Source: Clostridium muellerianum
GTDB taxonomy: Bacteria > Bacillota > Clostridia > Clostridiales > Clostridiaceae
DNA: 64,000 nt
NCBI RefSeq assembly: GCF_012926525.1
Contig: NZ_JABBNI010000014.1
Span: forward strand, 186,001 to 250,000
Direction: 5' to 3'
Below, piece by piece: positions 54,740 through 63,981 of the stretch; within the stretch, counting starts at the first letter, position 1, and the number at the start of each line of letters is the position of its first letter. Made by a program: the position numbers and the translations under genes. The notes under the pieces are model-generated. The model was not told where the DNA came from, searched no databases, and saw only the letters and a list, made by a program, of their open reading frames with translations.

Positions 54740-55786
54740 TTATATATCTTCTACAGCAACAATAGTTACATTTCTTAAATTCCAATCATAAGTTAAATCA
54801 TATATTTCTTTTGTTTCTACATTCCTAACTTTAGGACGAATAGAACATTCCTCATTGTTTTCTATTACAATAACTCTTTCACCATTACTTAGTTTTAAAA
54901 TTGATCCTACAGGATATGGAGCTACTCTTCTAAGAAATATTTTTACTAATTTAGGATCAAATATTTGTCCATTATTAGCCATTATATATTCTATAGCTTC
55001 TGATGGTATACATGCTTTTGTAGTAGCTGTTTTTGTAACCAATTTATCATAGGCATCGCAGAGACATATAATTCTTCCAAACTTTGATATTTCCTCTCCC
55101 TTTTTTCCATCAGGATACCCTTTACCATCAAACCTTTCATGATGTTGAAGTACACCTACATAAGAAGTCACAGGTATAGTGTAATATTGTTTTATGTATT
55201 TATATCCAAGTTCAGAATGGCTTTGTATTAATTTTTCCTCTTCTTTTGTCAGGTTTTCAGTTTTATTTAATACTTCTTTTGATATAAATACCTTACCAAT
55301 ATCATGTAGAAGTCCTGCTGCTGTCAGTTTTTCTATCCTTTTAGTCTCTAAATTAAGTCCTACTCCTACAACTGCTGCTAATACACCTACATTTAAACAA
55401 TGAGTATACATGTAGTCATCAAAGGTTTTAATATCTATCATATTTATCATTATATTTTTACTATTTAAAATTTCAAACATAATACTTTTTGCTATGTTTT
55501 CCACCATATTTATAGTTCTGCCTATGTTGCTGGAATTATTATATATACTTTTTATGGACTTAATTGCTTGAATTCTAAGTTCATCTGAAATTACGTTTTT
55601 AACTTCTATGTCTGAAGATATACTATCATCTATATAAACACCATTAACACCTATTTTTACAAGACTAGATATATATTCTTCAGTTAAAACTACATCTTCA
55701 GCCAGAAGCACAACACCTTCAGTAGAGTATATACTTTTGCCAAGCTTCATACCTTCTTTAAGGCATAATACTGGAACATATCTCAT
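54740..55786 (-). CDS. HD-GYP domain cyclic-di-GMP phosphodiesterase
   Basis: A 348-residue protein. The N-terminal ~110 residues (DUF3391-like) precede an HD-GYP domain with HCLNVG, LLHDIGKVFI, HSELGYKYI, HHERFDGKGYPDG and ICLCDAYDKL; the HD and GYP residues are intact. It likely degrades c-di-GMP. No membrane helix or sensor domain such as REC or PAS was seen. An upstream TTG contains the GGAGG that serves as ribosome binding site for the ATG at 55786, which is therefore chosen. Monocistronic. Confidence 0.9.
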   Translation of the reverse strand: MRYVPVLCLKEGMKLGKSIYSTEGVVLLAEDVVLTEEYISSLVKIGVNGVYIDDSISSDIEVKNVISDELRIQAIKSIKSIYNNSSNIGRTINMVENIAKSIMFEILNSKNIMINMIDIKTFDDYMYTHCLNVGVLAAVVGVGLNLETKRIEKLTAAGLLHDIGKVFISKEVLNKTENLTKEEEKLIQSHSELGYKYIKQYYTIPVTSYVGVLQHHERFDGKGYPDGKKGEEISKFGRIICLCDAYDKLVTKTATTKACIPSEAIEYIMANNGQIFDPKLVKIFLRRVAPYPVGSILKLSNGERVIVIENNEECSIRPKVRNVETKEIYDLTYDWNLRNVTIVAVEDI

Positions 55787-55906
55787 ACTAATTGTTTCCT
55801 CCAATTCTTAATTATCTATTACTGTTATCGAACTAATTAAATTCAACTTTATTTTCACTTCATATATTTTAGTATTGTATATCCATTAGTATGCATATTA
55901 AATAAA

Positions 55907-55937
55907 TCCTTTAATAGGTTATTAACCTATTAAAGGA
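55907..55937 (-). terminator. Terminator of the mog-moaC-MOSC operon
   Basis: A perfect 14-bp stem (TCCTTTAATAGGTT / AACCTATTAAAGGA, 3-base loop) lies 16 bp after the MOSC stop codon and is followed by TTTATTTAAT on the minus strand. Confidence 0.75.
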
Positions 55938-55952
55938 TCGTCCTAAAATATT

Positions 55953-56384
55953 TTAAATTACTTCTATTGTATCTCCCGATTTTACATAACCACCTTTTAA
56001 AACTTTTGTAAATATACCTTCCCTTGGCATAATACAGTCACCTACCTGACTTCGTATAGCACACCCCTTATGACATTCTTTTCCAATCTGAGTCACTTCC
56101 ATTAATGTTTCTCCTATTTTAAGTTTAGTTCCAACTGGAAGTTCATATAAAGTTATACCTTCTGTGGTTATGTTTTCTGCAAATTTACCACTGCTTAGTC
56201 CTTCTGCTCCCATAGCTTTCATTTTATCAATACTTTCTTGCGAAAGCAAACTAACTTGCCTATGCCACTCTCCAGCATGAGCATCTCCCTCTAATCCATA
56301 ATTTTCTTTAAAATAACCTTTTCCAATAGGTTTTTTTACAACTCCTTTAGTCTCACTTATATTCACTTCAACAACTTTGGCCAT
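55953..56384 (-). CDS. MOSC domain-containing protein
   Basis: A 143-residue single MOSC domain. It has NYGLEGDAHAGEWHRQVSLL, FAENITTEG, and the conserved Cys region GKECHKGCAI with MPREGIF. MOSC domains are found in molybdenum cofactor sulfurases and sulfur-transfer enzymes. Small stand-alone MOSC proteins accompany clostridial Moco genes. It is the last gene of the mog-moaC-MOSC operon. AAAGGAGAAG precedes the ATG. Confidence 0.9.
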   Translation of the reverse strand: MAKVVEVNISETKGVVKKPIGKGYFKENYGLEGDAHAGEWHRQVSLLSQESIDKMKAMGAEGLSSGKFAENITTEGITLYELPVGTKLKIGETLMEVTQIGKECHKGCAIRSQVGDCIMPREGIFTKVLKGGYVKSGDTIEVI

Positions 56385-56416
56385 CTCGTACTTCTCCTTT
56401 ACGTGTAATTTAAAAA

Positions 56417-56887
56417 TTAGCGCTGGTATACTCCTGATTTTCCTCCGCTTTTTCGCATAAGCATAATATCAGATATTATCATTTGCCTATCTATAGCCTT
56501 GCACATATCATAAATAGTAAGCGCTGCCACAGAAACTGCAGTAAGAGCTTCCATTTCAATTCCAGTTTTTCCTACAGTTTTGGTTACAGCTTCAATATCT
56601 ATTTTTAAATTTTCAAAATCCAGATCAAATCTGATATCACATCCAGATATCATAATTGGATGGCACATTGGAATAATTTGAGATGTGTTTTTAGCTCCCA
56701 TTATACCACCAACCTGTGCCACTGAGAGTACATCTCCCTTCTTTATTCCTCCATCACTAATTCTTTTGAGAGTTTCCTCTTTCATATATATAGAGCCTTT
56801 TGCAATGGCTTCTCTTTCTGTATCACTTTTCTCACTTACATCAACCATTTTAGCTCTTCCTTCACTGTTTATATGTGTAAGTTCCAT
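56417..56887 (-). CDS. moaC: Cyclic pyranopterin monophosphate synthase MoaC
   Basis: Makes cyclic pyranopterin monophosphate, the second step of molybdenum cofactor synthesis after MoaA. The 156-residue protein has [60 protein letters not shown] and DMCKAID, all family-typical. moaA is not in the window. Spacing is 21 bp after mog and 32 bp before the MOSC gene. Confidence 0.95.
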   Translation of the reverse strand: MELTHINSEGRAKMVDVSEKSDTEREAIAKGSIYMKEETLKRISDGGIKKGDVLSVAQVGGIMGAKNTSQIIPMCHPIMISGCDIRFDLDFENLKIDIEAVTKTVGKTGIEMEALTAVSVAALTIYDMCKAIDRQMIISDIMLMRKSGGKSGVYQR

Positions 56888-56908
56888 GCTTTTCCTCCTC
56901 TTTTAATG

Positions 56909-57397
56909 CTATCTTGCACACTCTGAAGCCTTTCCTGTTAATATGTCTATACCATGAGGCAATGCTGGTAGTATTGCTTGTAAATTTTCTACTGCACCCT
57001 TAGGACTTCCTGGCAAATTAACAATTAACGTTTCATTTCTTATTCCTGAAATTGCTCTTGAAAGCATAGCCTTTGGAGTTACTTTTAAAGACTCACTTCG
57101 CATTGCTTCTCCTATACCAGGTACATATTTTTTTATTACTTGCATTGTAGCTTCTGGAGTTACATCTCTTTTAGAAAAACCTGTTCCTCCATTTGTTAAT
57201 ACTAAATTAACTTTTAATTCATCGGAAAGATATATTAGTTCTTCTACTATTTTCTCCAATTCATCTGGTATAATTTTGTAATGATCTATACTATAATACT
57301 CTGGATCTAATATATTCTTTAATGCTTCACCTGTCCCATCTTTTCTTTCGCCTTTAGAACCTTTATCACTTATAGTAACAATAGCAGTTTTTATCAT
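56909..57397 (-). CDS. Molybdenum cofactor biosynthesis protein MogA/MoaB family
   Basis: A 162-residue molybdopterin adenylyltransferase-type protein. It has AIVTISDKGSKGERKDG, LVLTNGGTGFSKRDVTPEAT and LIVNLPGSPKGAVENL, which bind molybdopterin. It probably adenylylates molybdopterin (MogA role). The frame opens at 57430, but ATG at 57397 follows AGGTGGGGATATA and is chosen. It is the first gene of the Moco operon. Confidence 0.92.
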   Translation of the reverse strand: MIKTAIVTISDKGSKGERKDGTGEALKNILDPEYYSIDHYKIIPDELEKIVEELIYLSDELKVNLVLTNGGTGFSKRDVTPEATMQVIKKYVPGIGEAMRSESLKVTPKAMLSRAISGIRNETLIVNLPGSPKGAVENLQAILPALPHGIDILTGKASECAR

Positions 57398-57510
57398 TAT
57401 ATCCCCACCTAACAGTATAAAAATTTGCATTCTTAATTTATATAATTTTCCTTAAACCTATAATACATGAATTTTCAAAAATTTGCAATGTAGCATTTAA
57501 TTTGAACTTA

Positions 57511-57783
57511 CTATACTTCTTTATAATCTACATCTACAATTTTCTTTTCAGAAAAGTCAAATTCGTCTTTTTCATTAGATATATTACTATGTGTTTTAAC
57601 TTCTTCTCTTCTAATATTGTCTCCACTCTTCCAACTTTTAAAACTTTTTACTACTTTAGAAATCCCCCAAATTCCTGCAGCAACTAATGCTATCCATGGT
57701 AAAATTCTTATAAGTACTATAAAAATTATCAATCCTATTGCTATTTTAAAAACTGATGAAAAACCTTTATTTATAAAATCCAT
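57511..57783 (-). CDS. Small membrane protein of unknown function, 90 residues
   Basis: One or two adjacent hydrophobic segments (residues ~12-43, IAIGLIIFIVLIRILPW and IALVAAGIWGI) are followed by a basic stretch and an acidic, charged cytoplasmic-like tail rich in Glu/Asp/Lys. The ATG follows AAAAGGGGTATG. No family recognised. It lies about 115 bp upstream of the Moco operon on the same strand but probably has its own promoter in the divergent region to its right. Confidence 0.65.
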   Translation of the reverse strand: MDFINKGFSSVFKIAIGLIIFIVLIRILPWIALVAAGIWGISKVVKSFKSWKSGDNIRREEVKTHSNISNEKDEFDFSEKKIVDVDYKEV

Positions 57784-58122
57784 AATTTACATACCCCTTT
57801 TCTATTTTATTAAATTTAGTATTTTACATAACAATTATCAAGTAATTCCTAGATTCAAATGAAATTTGTTTATGAGAATTACTTTGTCCAATCAATAGTA
57901 GCCATCGGATAAAGTAATAATTTATTTTGAAATTATATCTTTTGATATTATAATATGATTATACCATACGCTTCTAATAAATGGTATCTAATATTACTTA
58001 ATAAAGTATTAATAAATTATTAACTTTTTATGACATATTTCACTTTAAAAATAGTATTAAAAAAACTATAAAAAAATTAAATAATTATATTTGCAATATT
58101 ATAACGAAAGGCAGGCCACATT
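57784..58122. other. Divergent intergenic region with a 12-bp hairpin
   Basis: Within this 339-bp gap, arms 57878-57889 and 57907-57918 pair over 12 bp with one G-U, followed on the plus strand by AATTTATTTTG. It could be an attenuator in the leader of the plus-strand gene at 58123, about 205 bases downstream, or the end of a small RNA. Nothing else seen. Confidence 0.4.
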
Positions 58123-58812
58123 ATGCTATTATATTTCTTATTATCCATAGTACTCTTTTTACTAATAGTTGAAATAATTACAGTATTCTTCAAACTTACA
58201 GGTTTATCTGAAGAAAAATCTAGATTTCAAGTTATCTCTTTACTTACAGGATCTGGATTTACCACAAGAGAAGCTGAGCTTATAACTCAACATCCCACCA
58301 GAAGAAGATTAGCTCAACTGTTAATGGTTTTAGGGTATATAGGTTTTCTTACAGGTATATCTTTTTTAGTAGACATAATCAAACATTCTATGTCTATAAA
58401 GAGTATTCCAATGCTACTAATATTTTTTATATTTATGTGGTACATTTTAAGGGAAAAAATACTTGTACAATATTTAGACACATTTATTGAAAAAGTAATT
58501 TTAAGAAGGTATTCAAAATATAAGTCTCCAACTAAAATGTATAAACTTGTTACTAGAGCTAAAGGTTATGGAGTATATAATATTATTATAGATGAAAATA
58601 GTGGACTAGTTGGAGTTTCATTAAAGGATTCTAATTTAAAACCTAGAAACATGATAATTTTAAATATTGATAAGGGGAATCAATTTATAGGTTTTCCTAA
58701 AAGGGATTATGTATTGGAAAAAGGGGATAATGTACTACTATATGGTAAAGTAGAAGAAATTATTAAAACATTTAACTTGAATAACCTTCCCCCAAAATAT
58801 AAAAATAGCTAA
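58123..58812 (+). CDS. Membrane protein with C-terminal TrkA-C (RCK_C) domain
   Basis: A 229-residue protein. Three helices lie at residues ~1-22, 65-88 and 93-110. The short loop LTGSGFTTREAELITQHPTRRRL resembles the K+-transporter pore-helix region only loosely. Residues ~145-220 form a TrkA-C domain (GVSLKDSNLKPRNMIILNIDKG, LEKGDNVLLYGK), usually a ligand-binding regulator of ion transport. Such proteins occur near or apart from transporters; no partner is adjacent. GAAAGGCAGG precedes the ATG. Confidence 0.82.
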   Translation: MLLYFLLSIVLFLLIVEIITVFFKLTGLSEEKSRFQVISLLTGSGFTTREAELITQHPTRRRLAQLLMVLGYIGFLTGISFLVDIIKHSMSIKSIPMLLIFFIFMWYILREKILVQYLDTFIEKVILRRYSKYKSPTKMYKLVTRAKGYGVYNIIIDENSGLVGVSLKDSNLKPRNMIILNIDKGNQFIGFPKRDYVLEKGDNVLLYGKVEEIIKTFNLNNLPPKYKNS

Positions 58813-58823
58813 ATAATATAAAA

Positions 58824-58857
58824 AAGGACAAGTCACCTTATAATGTGATTTGTCCTT
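58824..58857. terminator. Bidirectional terminator between TrkA-C and glycosidase genes
   Basis: A 13-bp stem with one G-U pair (AAGGACAAGTCAC / GTGATTTGTCCTT) is flanked by A- and T-rich tails and lies between two converging genes. Confidence 0.85.
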
Positions 58858-58866
58858 GTTATAATG

Positions 58867-59979
58867 CTATTTTTTATTAACTTGATACCAATTATTAATA
58901 ACTTTTGTACTTTCGTCACTAGGGTAATATCGTTTATCTGTACTATGTTCTCCTATTGCAAATATAGAAAATCCTAAAAACCAAGATTCCTTCTCAAATG
59001 CCCTTCTATAGCCTTCAAAACAATTAGCTTGCTCCACATTATTTACAGTATTATTTTGATATGGATCCCATGGATGCACAGAAGCATTGTTAATTTTAGG
59101 AAATCCAAGTTCTCCAAAGAAAATAGGTTTATTCCACTTATCATGGAATTTCTTTATTTCCTGCTTTACATTCTGCTTTCTATCATATATTTGTGTACTT
59201 TCTATAGCGCTAAATATATTTTCTGCAGTATTAGTACTATTATTTGTAAGCTCAAAGTAGGCTGCAATGGAAATAAAATCCAACTTTGAAAACATCTTAT
59301 TATTCACCTTATTTTCATAAGCAGTAATTGTCTCTGGTTTCCATTTAGCTGTATACCACCACCCCATTCTATAAGTTACTAACCCCTTATAATATTTTCT
59401 AACATAATCTATAGTGTCACACCAATAACCTTCTGCAAACTCCATATTTATAAAGCTTGAACCTATATCTAGTGCATCTACATGATATGGCACTGCAATA
59501 TCATTAATTATAGTTTTTAGAACATTATTTTTCCAATTGTAGAAAAAATCATTTATATTATTCGGTTTCCAAGCTGTCTCATATTTACTTCCATTATCTA
59601 TCCATGGATAAGGTTCTAATATTATATTTACTTTTTTCCATCTTAATTTTTTTAATAAGATTTTTGCTTTTTCTTCGCTCTCTTTATCTACGCTCATATT
59701 ACTAGAGGATAAATCCTTTATATTTACAACAATAGGAACATTTATCGTATTTAATTTAAGCTTGTCTATATCGCTTAAAACTTCATCAACCTTATAGTCT
59801 GTAGATAAATTGCCTGATTTAATTTTTGTTTCAAACTTTTCATTTAATGTCTTTCCTTCAATTTTATTTATGTTCTTATTAATAACTCCTCTAGAATCCG
59901 GATTAGTTTTAATAATATGAACTGCAACTGCAATTATAATTATTATTACAAATAATATTGCGATTTTTTTCTTATTCAT
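58867..59979 (-). CDS. GH113-like glycosidase, membrane-anchored or secreted
   Basis: A 370-residue protein. An N-terminal hydrophobic segment (residues ~4-22) acts as a signal or anchor. The rest resembles TIM-barrel GH113-type (beta-mannanase/endoglycosidase) proteins: WKKVNIILEPYPW, VDALDIGSSFINME, TYRMGWWYTAKW and PIFFGELGFPKI. The last holds a plausible catalytic Glu. The usual GNE acid/base motif is not obvious (GSS is found instead), so activity is uncertain. An upstream ATG overlaps the GGAGG that serves the ATG at 59979; the latter is chosen. No sugar operon is adjacent. Confidence 0.68.
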   Translation of the reverse strand: MNKKKIAILFVIIIIIAVAVHIIKTNPDSRGVINKNINKIEGKTLNEKFETKIKSGNLSTDYKVDEVLSDIDKLKLNTINVPIVVNIKDLSSSNMSVDKESEEKAKILLKKLRWKKVNIILEPYPWIDNGSKYETAWKPNNINDFFYNWKNNVLKTIINDIAVPYHVDALDIGSSFINMEFAEGYWCDTIDYVRKYYKGLVTYRMGWWYTAKWKPETITAYENKVNNKMFSKLDFISIAAYFELTNNSTNTAENIFSAIESTQIYDRKQNVKQEIKKFHDKWNKPIFFGELGFPKINNASVHPWDPYQNNTVNNVEQANCFEGYRRAFEKESWFLGFSIFAIGEHSTDKRYYPSDESTKVINNWYQVNKK

Positions 59980-60034
59980 TTTTACCTCCATTTGTTATAT
60001 ACATTTTTTAATATCAATTGTACTTTTACTTAGA

Positions 60035-61375
60035 TTAAGTACACTGTTTGCAAATAGAATGCTTTTGCTTTGACTTAAATTTGAAAAATATTAAATTAAA
60101 AATAGGCAAAATATATAGATAAAATAGATATGGTATACATGAAGCATCTGCACCTAAGTTTACTATTGGAAGAAGCAGTGCAATATTCCATGGGATTAAA
60201 GCAGAAATAATTATAGCCGTGTTTTCTAAATCAACAGCTAAAGTATCATTATCCATTTCATTTTTTTCATAAGCCTTTTTATTTAGCATATGCGTTAATA
60301 TAACTGCAATAGCTTGACTGCATCCAAATGCTGAGGTAAGTATTCCAGTAATAATCATGTTTCTAAAAAGCTTATATCGTGAATTTGCCTTATAGGTCAT
60401 ATTTTCAATACTGTTCAACATCCCTGTTTCTTCAAAAATACCAGAAAAAGCAGAAGATACAAATATTACCAAAGACGTTTTTAGCATTGAAATGATTCCC
60501 CCACCTTTAATTATTGAATAGAGAGGATTGGACTTGTCCATACTGTACCCTAAAATTATAAACCTTATTGAATTTATAATACCATTATGTTGTATTATAA
60601 TACTCAACAAAAAAGCTATAATTATGCTAATAAGCATTGAAATTTTTACATTTACTTTAAATAATGAAAGAATAATAATTACTAAAGCAGGCAATAGCAC
60701 AATCATATTTACATCAAATACTTTTAGTATTTCACTATTTATATCAGTGCTAGCTTTATGTAAAGGAAATATTTGTGATACTACACTATAAAAAATAATT
60801 GAAATAAAAAAAGGCATTATGCAAGTCTTGATCATATTTTTTATATTATCATAAATGTTTGTTTCTGTAATGCAGGCAACAAGACTTGCACTAGAAGACA
60901 TAGGGGAGCATCTATCACCAAAATATGCGCCTGCAATAATAGCTCCTGCTGTAGCCGCAATATTTACTCCCCCACCTCTTGCAATCACTATAAGTGCTAT
61001 TCCTACAGTACCCACAGTACCAAAGGAGGTGCCTATGAGTACTGATACAAAACTACTAATTAAAAATGCAGATAATATAAATATATTAGGTCTTAATAAT
61101 TTTATTCCATAATAAACTATTGCAGATACAGTACCTGAAGCCATCCATATTGCTGTAATTGCTCCAATGAGCACAAATATTTTTATAACTATAATAGACT
61201 TTTTGCCTCCCCTGTATGCCATTATAAAAACCTTCTTTGCAGGATATCCTCTTTTTACTGCTGCTACAAAAAATAATATCAATCCTATAACTAACGGATA
61301 TACAACGAATATCCCCTTATAAATACTTAAAATTAAAAGTAAAAATGTAATAATGAAACATATAATTAAATCCAA
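60035..61375 (-). CDS. NhaC-family Na+/H+ antiporter
   Basis: A membrane protein of about 446 residues with 10-12 helices. It has the family-like stretches GTSFGTVGTVGIALIVIARGGG, AYFGDRCSPMSSSASLVACITETNIYDNIK (the counterpart of the NhaC GD-N/C-SP-SDT region) and, late, AFGCSQAIAVILTH. The substrate could be Na+/H+ or malate-lactate type exchange; NhaC family is the safe call. The frame opens at a GTG (61384), but a TTG at 61375 has GAGGTG six bases upstream and is preferred. It lies 13 bp after the DUF441 gene and is cotranscribed with it. Confidence 0.82.
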   Translation of the reverse strand: MDLIICFIITFLLLILSIYKGIFVVYPLVIGLILFFVAAVKRGYPAKKVFIMAYRGGKKSIIVIKIFVLIGAITAIWMASGTVSAIVYYGIKLLRPNIFILSAFLISSFVSVLIGTSFGTVGTVGIALIVIARGGGVNIAATAGAIIAGAYFGDRCSPMSSSASLVACITETNIYDNIKNMIKTCIMPFFISIIFYSVVSQIFPLHKASTDINSEILKVFDVNMIVLLPALVIIILSLFKVNVKISMLISIIIAFLLSIIIQHNGIINSIRFIILGYSMDKSNPLYSIIKGGGIISMLKTSLVIFVSSAFSGIFEETGMLNSIENMTYKANSRYKLFRNMIITGILTSAFGCSQAIAVILTHMLNKKAYEKNEMDNDTLAVDLENTAIIISALIPWNIALLLPIVNLGADASCIPYLFYLYILPIFNLIFFKFKSKQKHSICKQCT

Positions 61376-61388
61376 AATAGACACCTCA

Positions 61389-61844
61389 TTATTTGTGTAT
61401 TAATTTTGCAATTAATGCAAGCATTCCTGATGTAATTAAGGGGCCTACTGGAACTCCACCTAAAAAAGCTGCTGCTGCTACTGATCCTAGAATCATAGCA
61501 GGCATAACATCTCCATGACCCTGTACCGTAAGATACTTTAACCCGAGTCCACTTAAATACGTAGTAAAAAATGATAATACTAGTGCAATTATTCCTATCC
61601 ATGATGTAAACACATTTTTTACATTAATAGTAGTAACAGTACCTTTTGCAATAGGAATTAATATAGCTGCTATTAGTAATATCAGTCCTATAGTTACACC
61701 ATTTTTCTCTATGTATGGAAATACATATTCTTCTATATGTAAAAGTTTAAGCATTAAAAGAACACAGGCAGCTATGGCTACAGAATTTGCTTTACCTATT
61801 ACTGCTGCAATAAGTATTGCAATTAACATAATGTTTGATTCCAA
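61389..61844 (-). CDS. DUF441 (YeaL/YtwI-type) membrane protein
   Basis: A 151-residue integral membrane protein with four helices. The start MESNIMLIAILIAAVIGKANSVAIAA and the Gly-rich GVPVGPLITSGMLALI near the end are the DUF441 pattern. The function is unknown. The start is a TTG with GGGGGATGA upstream; the family N-terminus supports this choice over the ATG five codons later. It is the first gene of a two-gene unit with the NhaC-type antiporter. Confidence 0.88.
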   Translation of the reverse strand: MESNIMLIAILIAAVIGKANSVAIAACVLLMLKLLHIEEYVFPYIEKNGVTIGLILLIAAILIPIAKGTVTTINVKNVFTSWIGIIALVLSFFTTYLSGLGLKYLTVQGHGDVMPAMILGSVAAAAFLGGVPVGPLITSGMLALIAKLIHK

Positions 61845-62096
61845 AACAAATCATCCCCCATATAAAAATATAATTATACATTTAATAAAAAATATATTCT
61901 TATACATTTAAACTATTCCACAAGTGATAATTCTGATTTAAATTATAAATTAAAATTAATCAATTTACCATAGATAGACATAATATATATTATACTCTTT
62001 CATGCTGCAATATGTAATATATAACTCTAAATTGCATAAGCGCAAGTACTTACCAATATCATTATAATTTATATTTCAATGAAAGGAGTGTTCAAA

Positions 62097-63449
62097 ATGA
62101 ACTCTTGGGTACATGAAGCAATATTCTACCACATATATCCATTAGGATTTTGTGAAGCACCTTTTTCTAATGATTCAAAAATAGAAATTGTAAATAGAAT
62201 AGAAAAAATAGAAAAATGGATTCCTCATTTAAAATCCTTAGGCATAAATGCAGTTTATCTAGGTCCTATTTTTGAATCTAACACCCACGGATACGATACT
62301 ACCGATTATTACAAAATTGATCGAAGGCTTGGAAATGATGAAGATTTTAAAGAAGTTTGTATGACACTTCACAAAAATGGAATTAAAATAGTACTGGATG
62401 GTGTATTTAATCATGTAGGAAGAAACTTTTTTGCTTTTAAAGACGTTAAAAAAAACAAACAAAACTCAAAATATTGCAATTGGTTTTCTAATATTAACTT
62501 TAATTTAGAAAATCCTTACAAAGACAGCTTTTGTTATGATACCTGGGAAGGTCATTATGAACTGGTAAAACTAAATTTAAAAAATCCAGAAGTAAAAGAA
62601 CATATATTTAAAGCTATATGTTACTGGATAAAATATTTTGATATTGACGGCTTAAGATTAGATGCTGCAAATTGCTTAGATATAGATTTTTTAAAAGAGC
62701 TTTCACTCTATTGCAAAAATAAGAAACATGATTTTTGGCTTATGGGTGAAATAATTCATGGAGATTACAATGTATGGGCAAATAAAAATATGCTAGATTC
62801 TATTACTAATTATGAATGTTATAAAGGTATTTATTCAAGTTTAAATGACAAAAATTATTTTGAAATAAATTATTCTTTGAATAGACAGTTTGGGGATCAT
62901 GGAATATATAAAAACTTAAATCTTTACAATTTTATTGACAATCATGATGTGACAAGAATATCAAGTATATTAAATAATCCAAATCACATTTATCTTGCAT
63001 ACGCTCTACTTTTTACAATGCCCGGAATACCTTCTATATACTATGGTAGTGAATATGGTATAACAGGAAAAAAAGAAAAGAATTCTGATTTATCTCTAAG
63101 ACCTAGCTTAAATGAAATAGAAAGCAAAACTTTGAATAGAGATATTTTTAATTTAGTAGCTAAACTTTCTAAAATAAGAATTTCTTCTCCTGCATTAAAA
63201 TTAGGAAAATATAAAGAAATTATTATAAGAAATGAGCAGATTGTTTTTGCTAGAATTTGTGATACAGAAACTATATTAATTGCACTAAATTTATCAGATA
63301 AAAAGATTGCTTCTCTAGAATTTAGTATTTCTAATTCTATAAATTATTTGTTGGATCTTTTTAATAATGGTGAAAAAAATACTATAATAAACGGAAAAGC
63401 ACTTTTAAATCTTGAACCTTACTGTATAAAAATATTAAAAGCTTACTAA
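62097..63449 (+). CDS. GH13 alpha-amylase family enzyme (neopullulanase/maltodextrin-hydrolase-like)
   Basis: A 450-residue enzyme without signal peptide, so cytoplasmic. The four conserved GH13 regions are DGVFNHVG, DGLRLDAAN (nucleophile Asp), MGEII (acid Glu) and FIDNHDVTR (third Asp). A small C-terminal beta domain ends at NLEPYCIKIL. It lacks the N-terminal CBM34 of true neopullulanases. It likely trims maltodextrins or glycogen products; exact specificity unknown. The frame opens at 62079, where that ATG contains the AAAGGAG serving ATG 62097. No maltose transport genes are adjacent. Confidence 0.9.
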   Translation: MNSWVHEAIFYHIYPLGFCEAPFSNDSKIEIVNRIEKIEKWIPHLKSLGINAVYLGPIFESNTHGYDTTDYYKIDRRLGNDEDFKEVCMTLHKNGIKIVLDGVFNHVGRNFFAFKDVKKNKQNSKYCNWFSNINFNLENPYKDSFCYDTWEGHYELVKLNLKNPEVKEHIFKAICYWIKYFDIDGLRLDAANCLDIDFLKELSLYCKNKKHDFWLMGEIIHGDYNVWANKNMLDSITNYECYKGIYSSLNDKNYFEINYSLNRQFGDHGIYKNLNLYNFIDNHDVTRISSILNNPNHIYLAYALLFTMPGIPSIYYGSEYGITGKKEKNSDLSLRPSLNEIESKTLNRDIFNLVAKLSKIRISSPALKLGKYKEIIIRNEQIVFARICDTETILIALNLSDKKIASLEFSISNSINYLLDLFNNGEKNTIINGKALLNLEPYCIKILKAY

Positions 63450-63615
63450 AAAAGTTTATATTAATTTAAAATAAGAATTAAGAATAAAATTTCATTTATA
63501 CCACCTGGTTTGGATTTTTTTAATTAAGATAATCCTTAGGTTTGCATTGTATTAAATAATTTATCTTATTTTTGGTTAAACTTCTTAATATATATTTAAG
63601 AAGGGAGATACTAAT

Positions 63616-63936
63616 ATGTCAAGAATTAATTGCGACGTTATAAACTGTTCTCATAATAATGAAAGGATTTGTTATGCCAATGTTATAAATGTTGGAGGAA
63701 AAAGTGCTCATAGTAATTCTGAAACTTGCTGTGCATCTTTTTTAGACTCTTTATCTTATAGCCATCTTACAAACAATGTTAATAGCCCACAAAATAGCTG
63801 CAGCTCAATTACCTGCAACGTAGTTACATGTACCCATAATTCCAATAGTATTTGCAGAGCTGACTCTATAAAAGTTAATGGGGATAATGTAAATTTATAT
63901 ACAGAGACTAATTGTTTAACCTTTAAAAATGAATAA
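63616..63936 (+). CDS. Double DUF1540 protein
   Basis: A 106-residue protein of two DUF1540 modules, residues ~4-42 and ~66-104. Each has the pattern Cys-x4-Cys-x-His-x6-Cys-x-A...-C, e.g. CDVINCSHNNERICYA and CNVVTCTHNSNSICRA. The Cys/His spacing suggests metal binding. DUF1540 proteins are common in spore-formers; function unknown. AGAAGGGAGA precedes the ATG. Terminated just downstream. Confidence 0.88.
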   Translation: MSRINCDVINCSHNNERICYANVINVGGKSAHSNSETCCASFLDSLSYSHLTNNVNSPQNSCSSITCNVVTCTHNSNSICRADSIKVNGDNVNLYTETNCLTFKNE

Positions 63937-63946
63937 TTTATCACAA

Positions 63947-63981
63947 AAAGGATTCCTTAATATTTCTATAAGGAATCCTTT
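63947..63981 (+). terminator. Terminator of the double DUF1540 gene
   Basis: A perfect 13-bp stem (AAAGGATTCCTTA / TAAGGAATCCTTT) is followed by a T-rich tail, 11 bp after the stop codon. Confidence 0.88.

Noticed and set aside
61366-61602. Minus-strand 78-codon frame overlapping DUF441
   Set aside because: Out of frame with DUF441, whose family pattern and ribosome binding site are clear; Ser/Arg-rich shadow.
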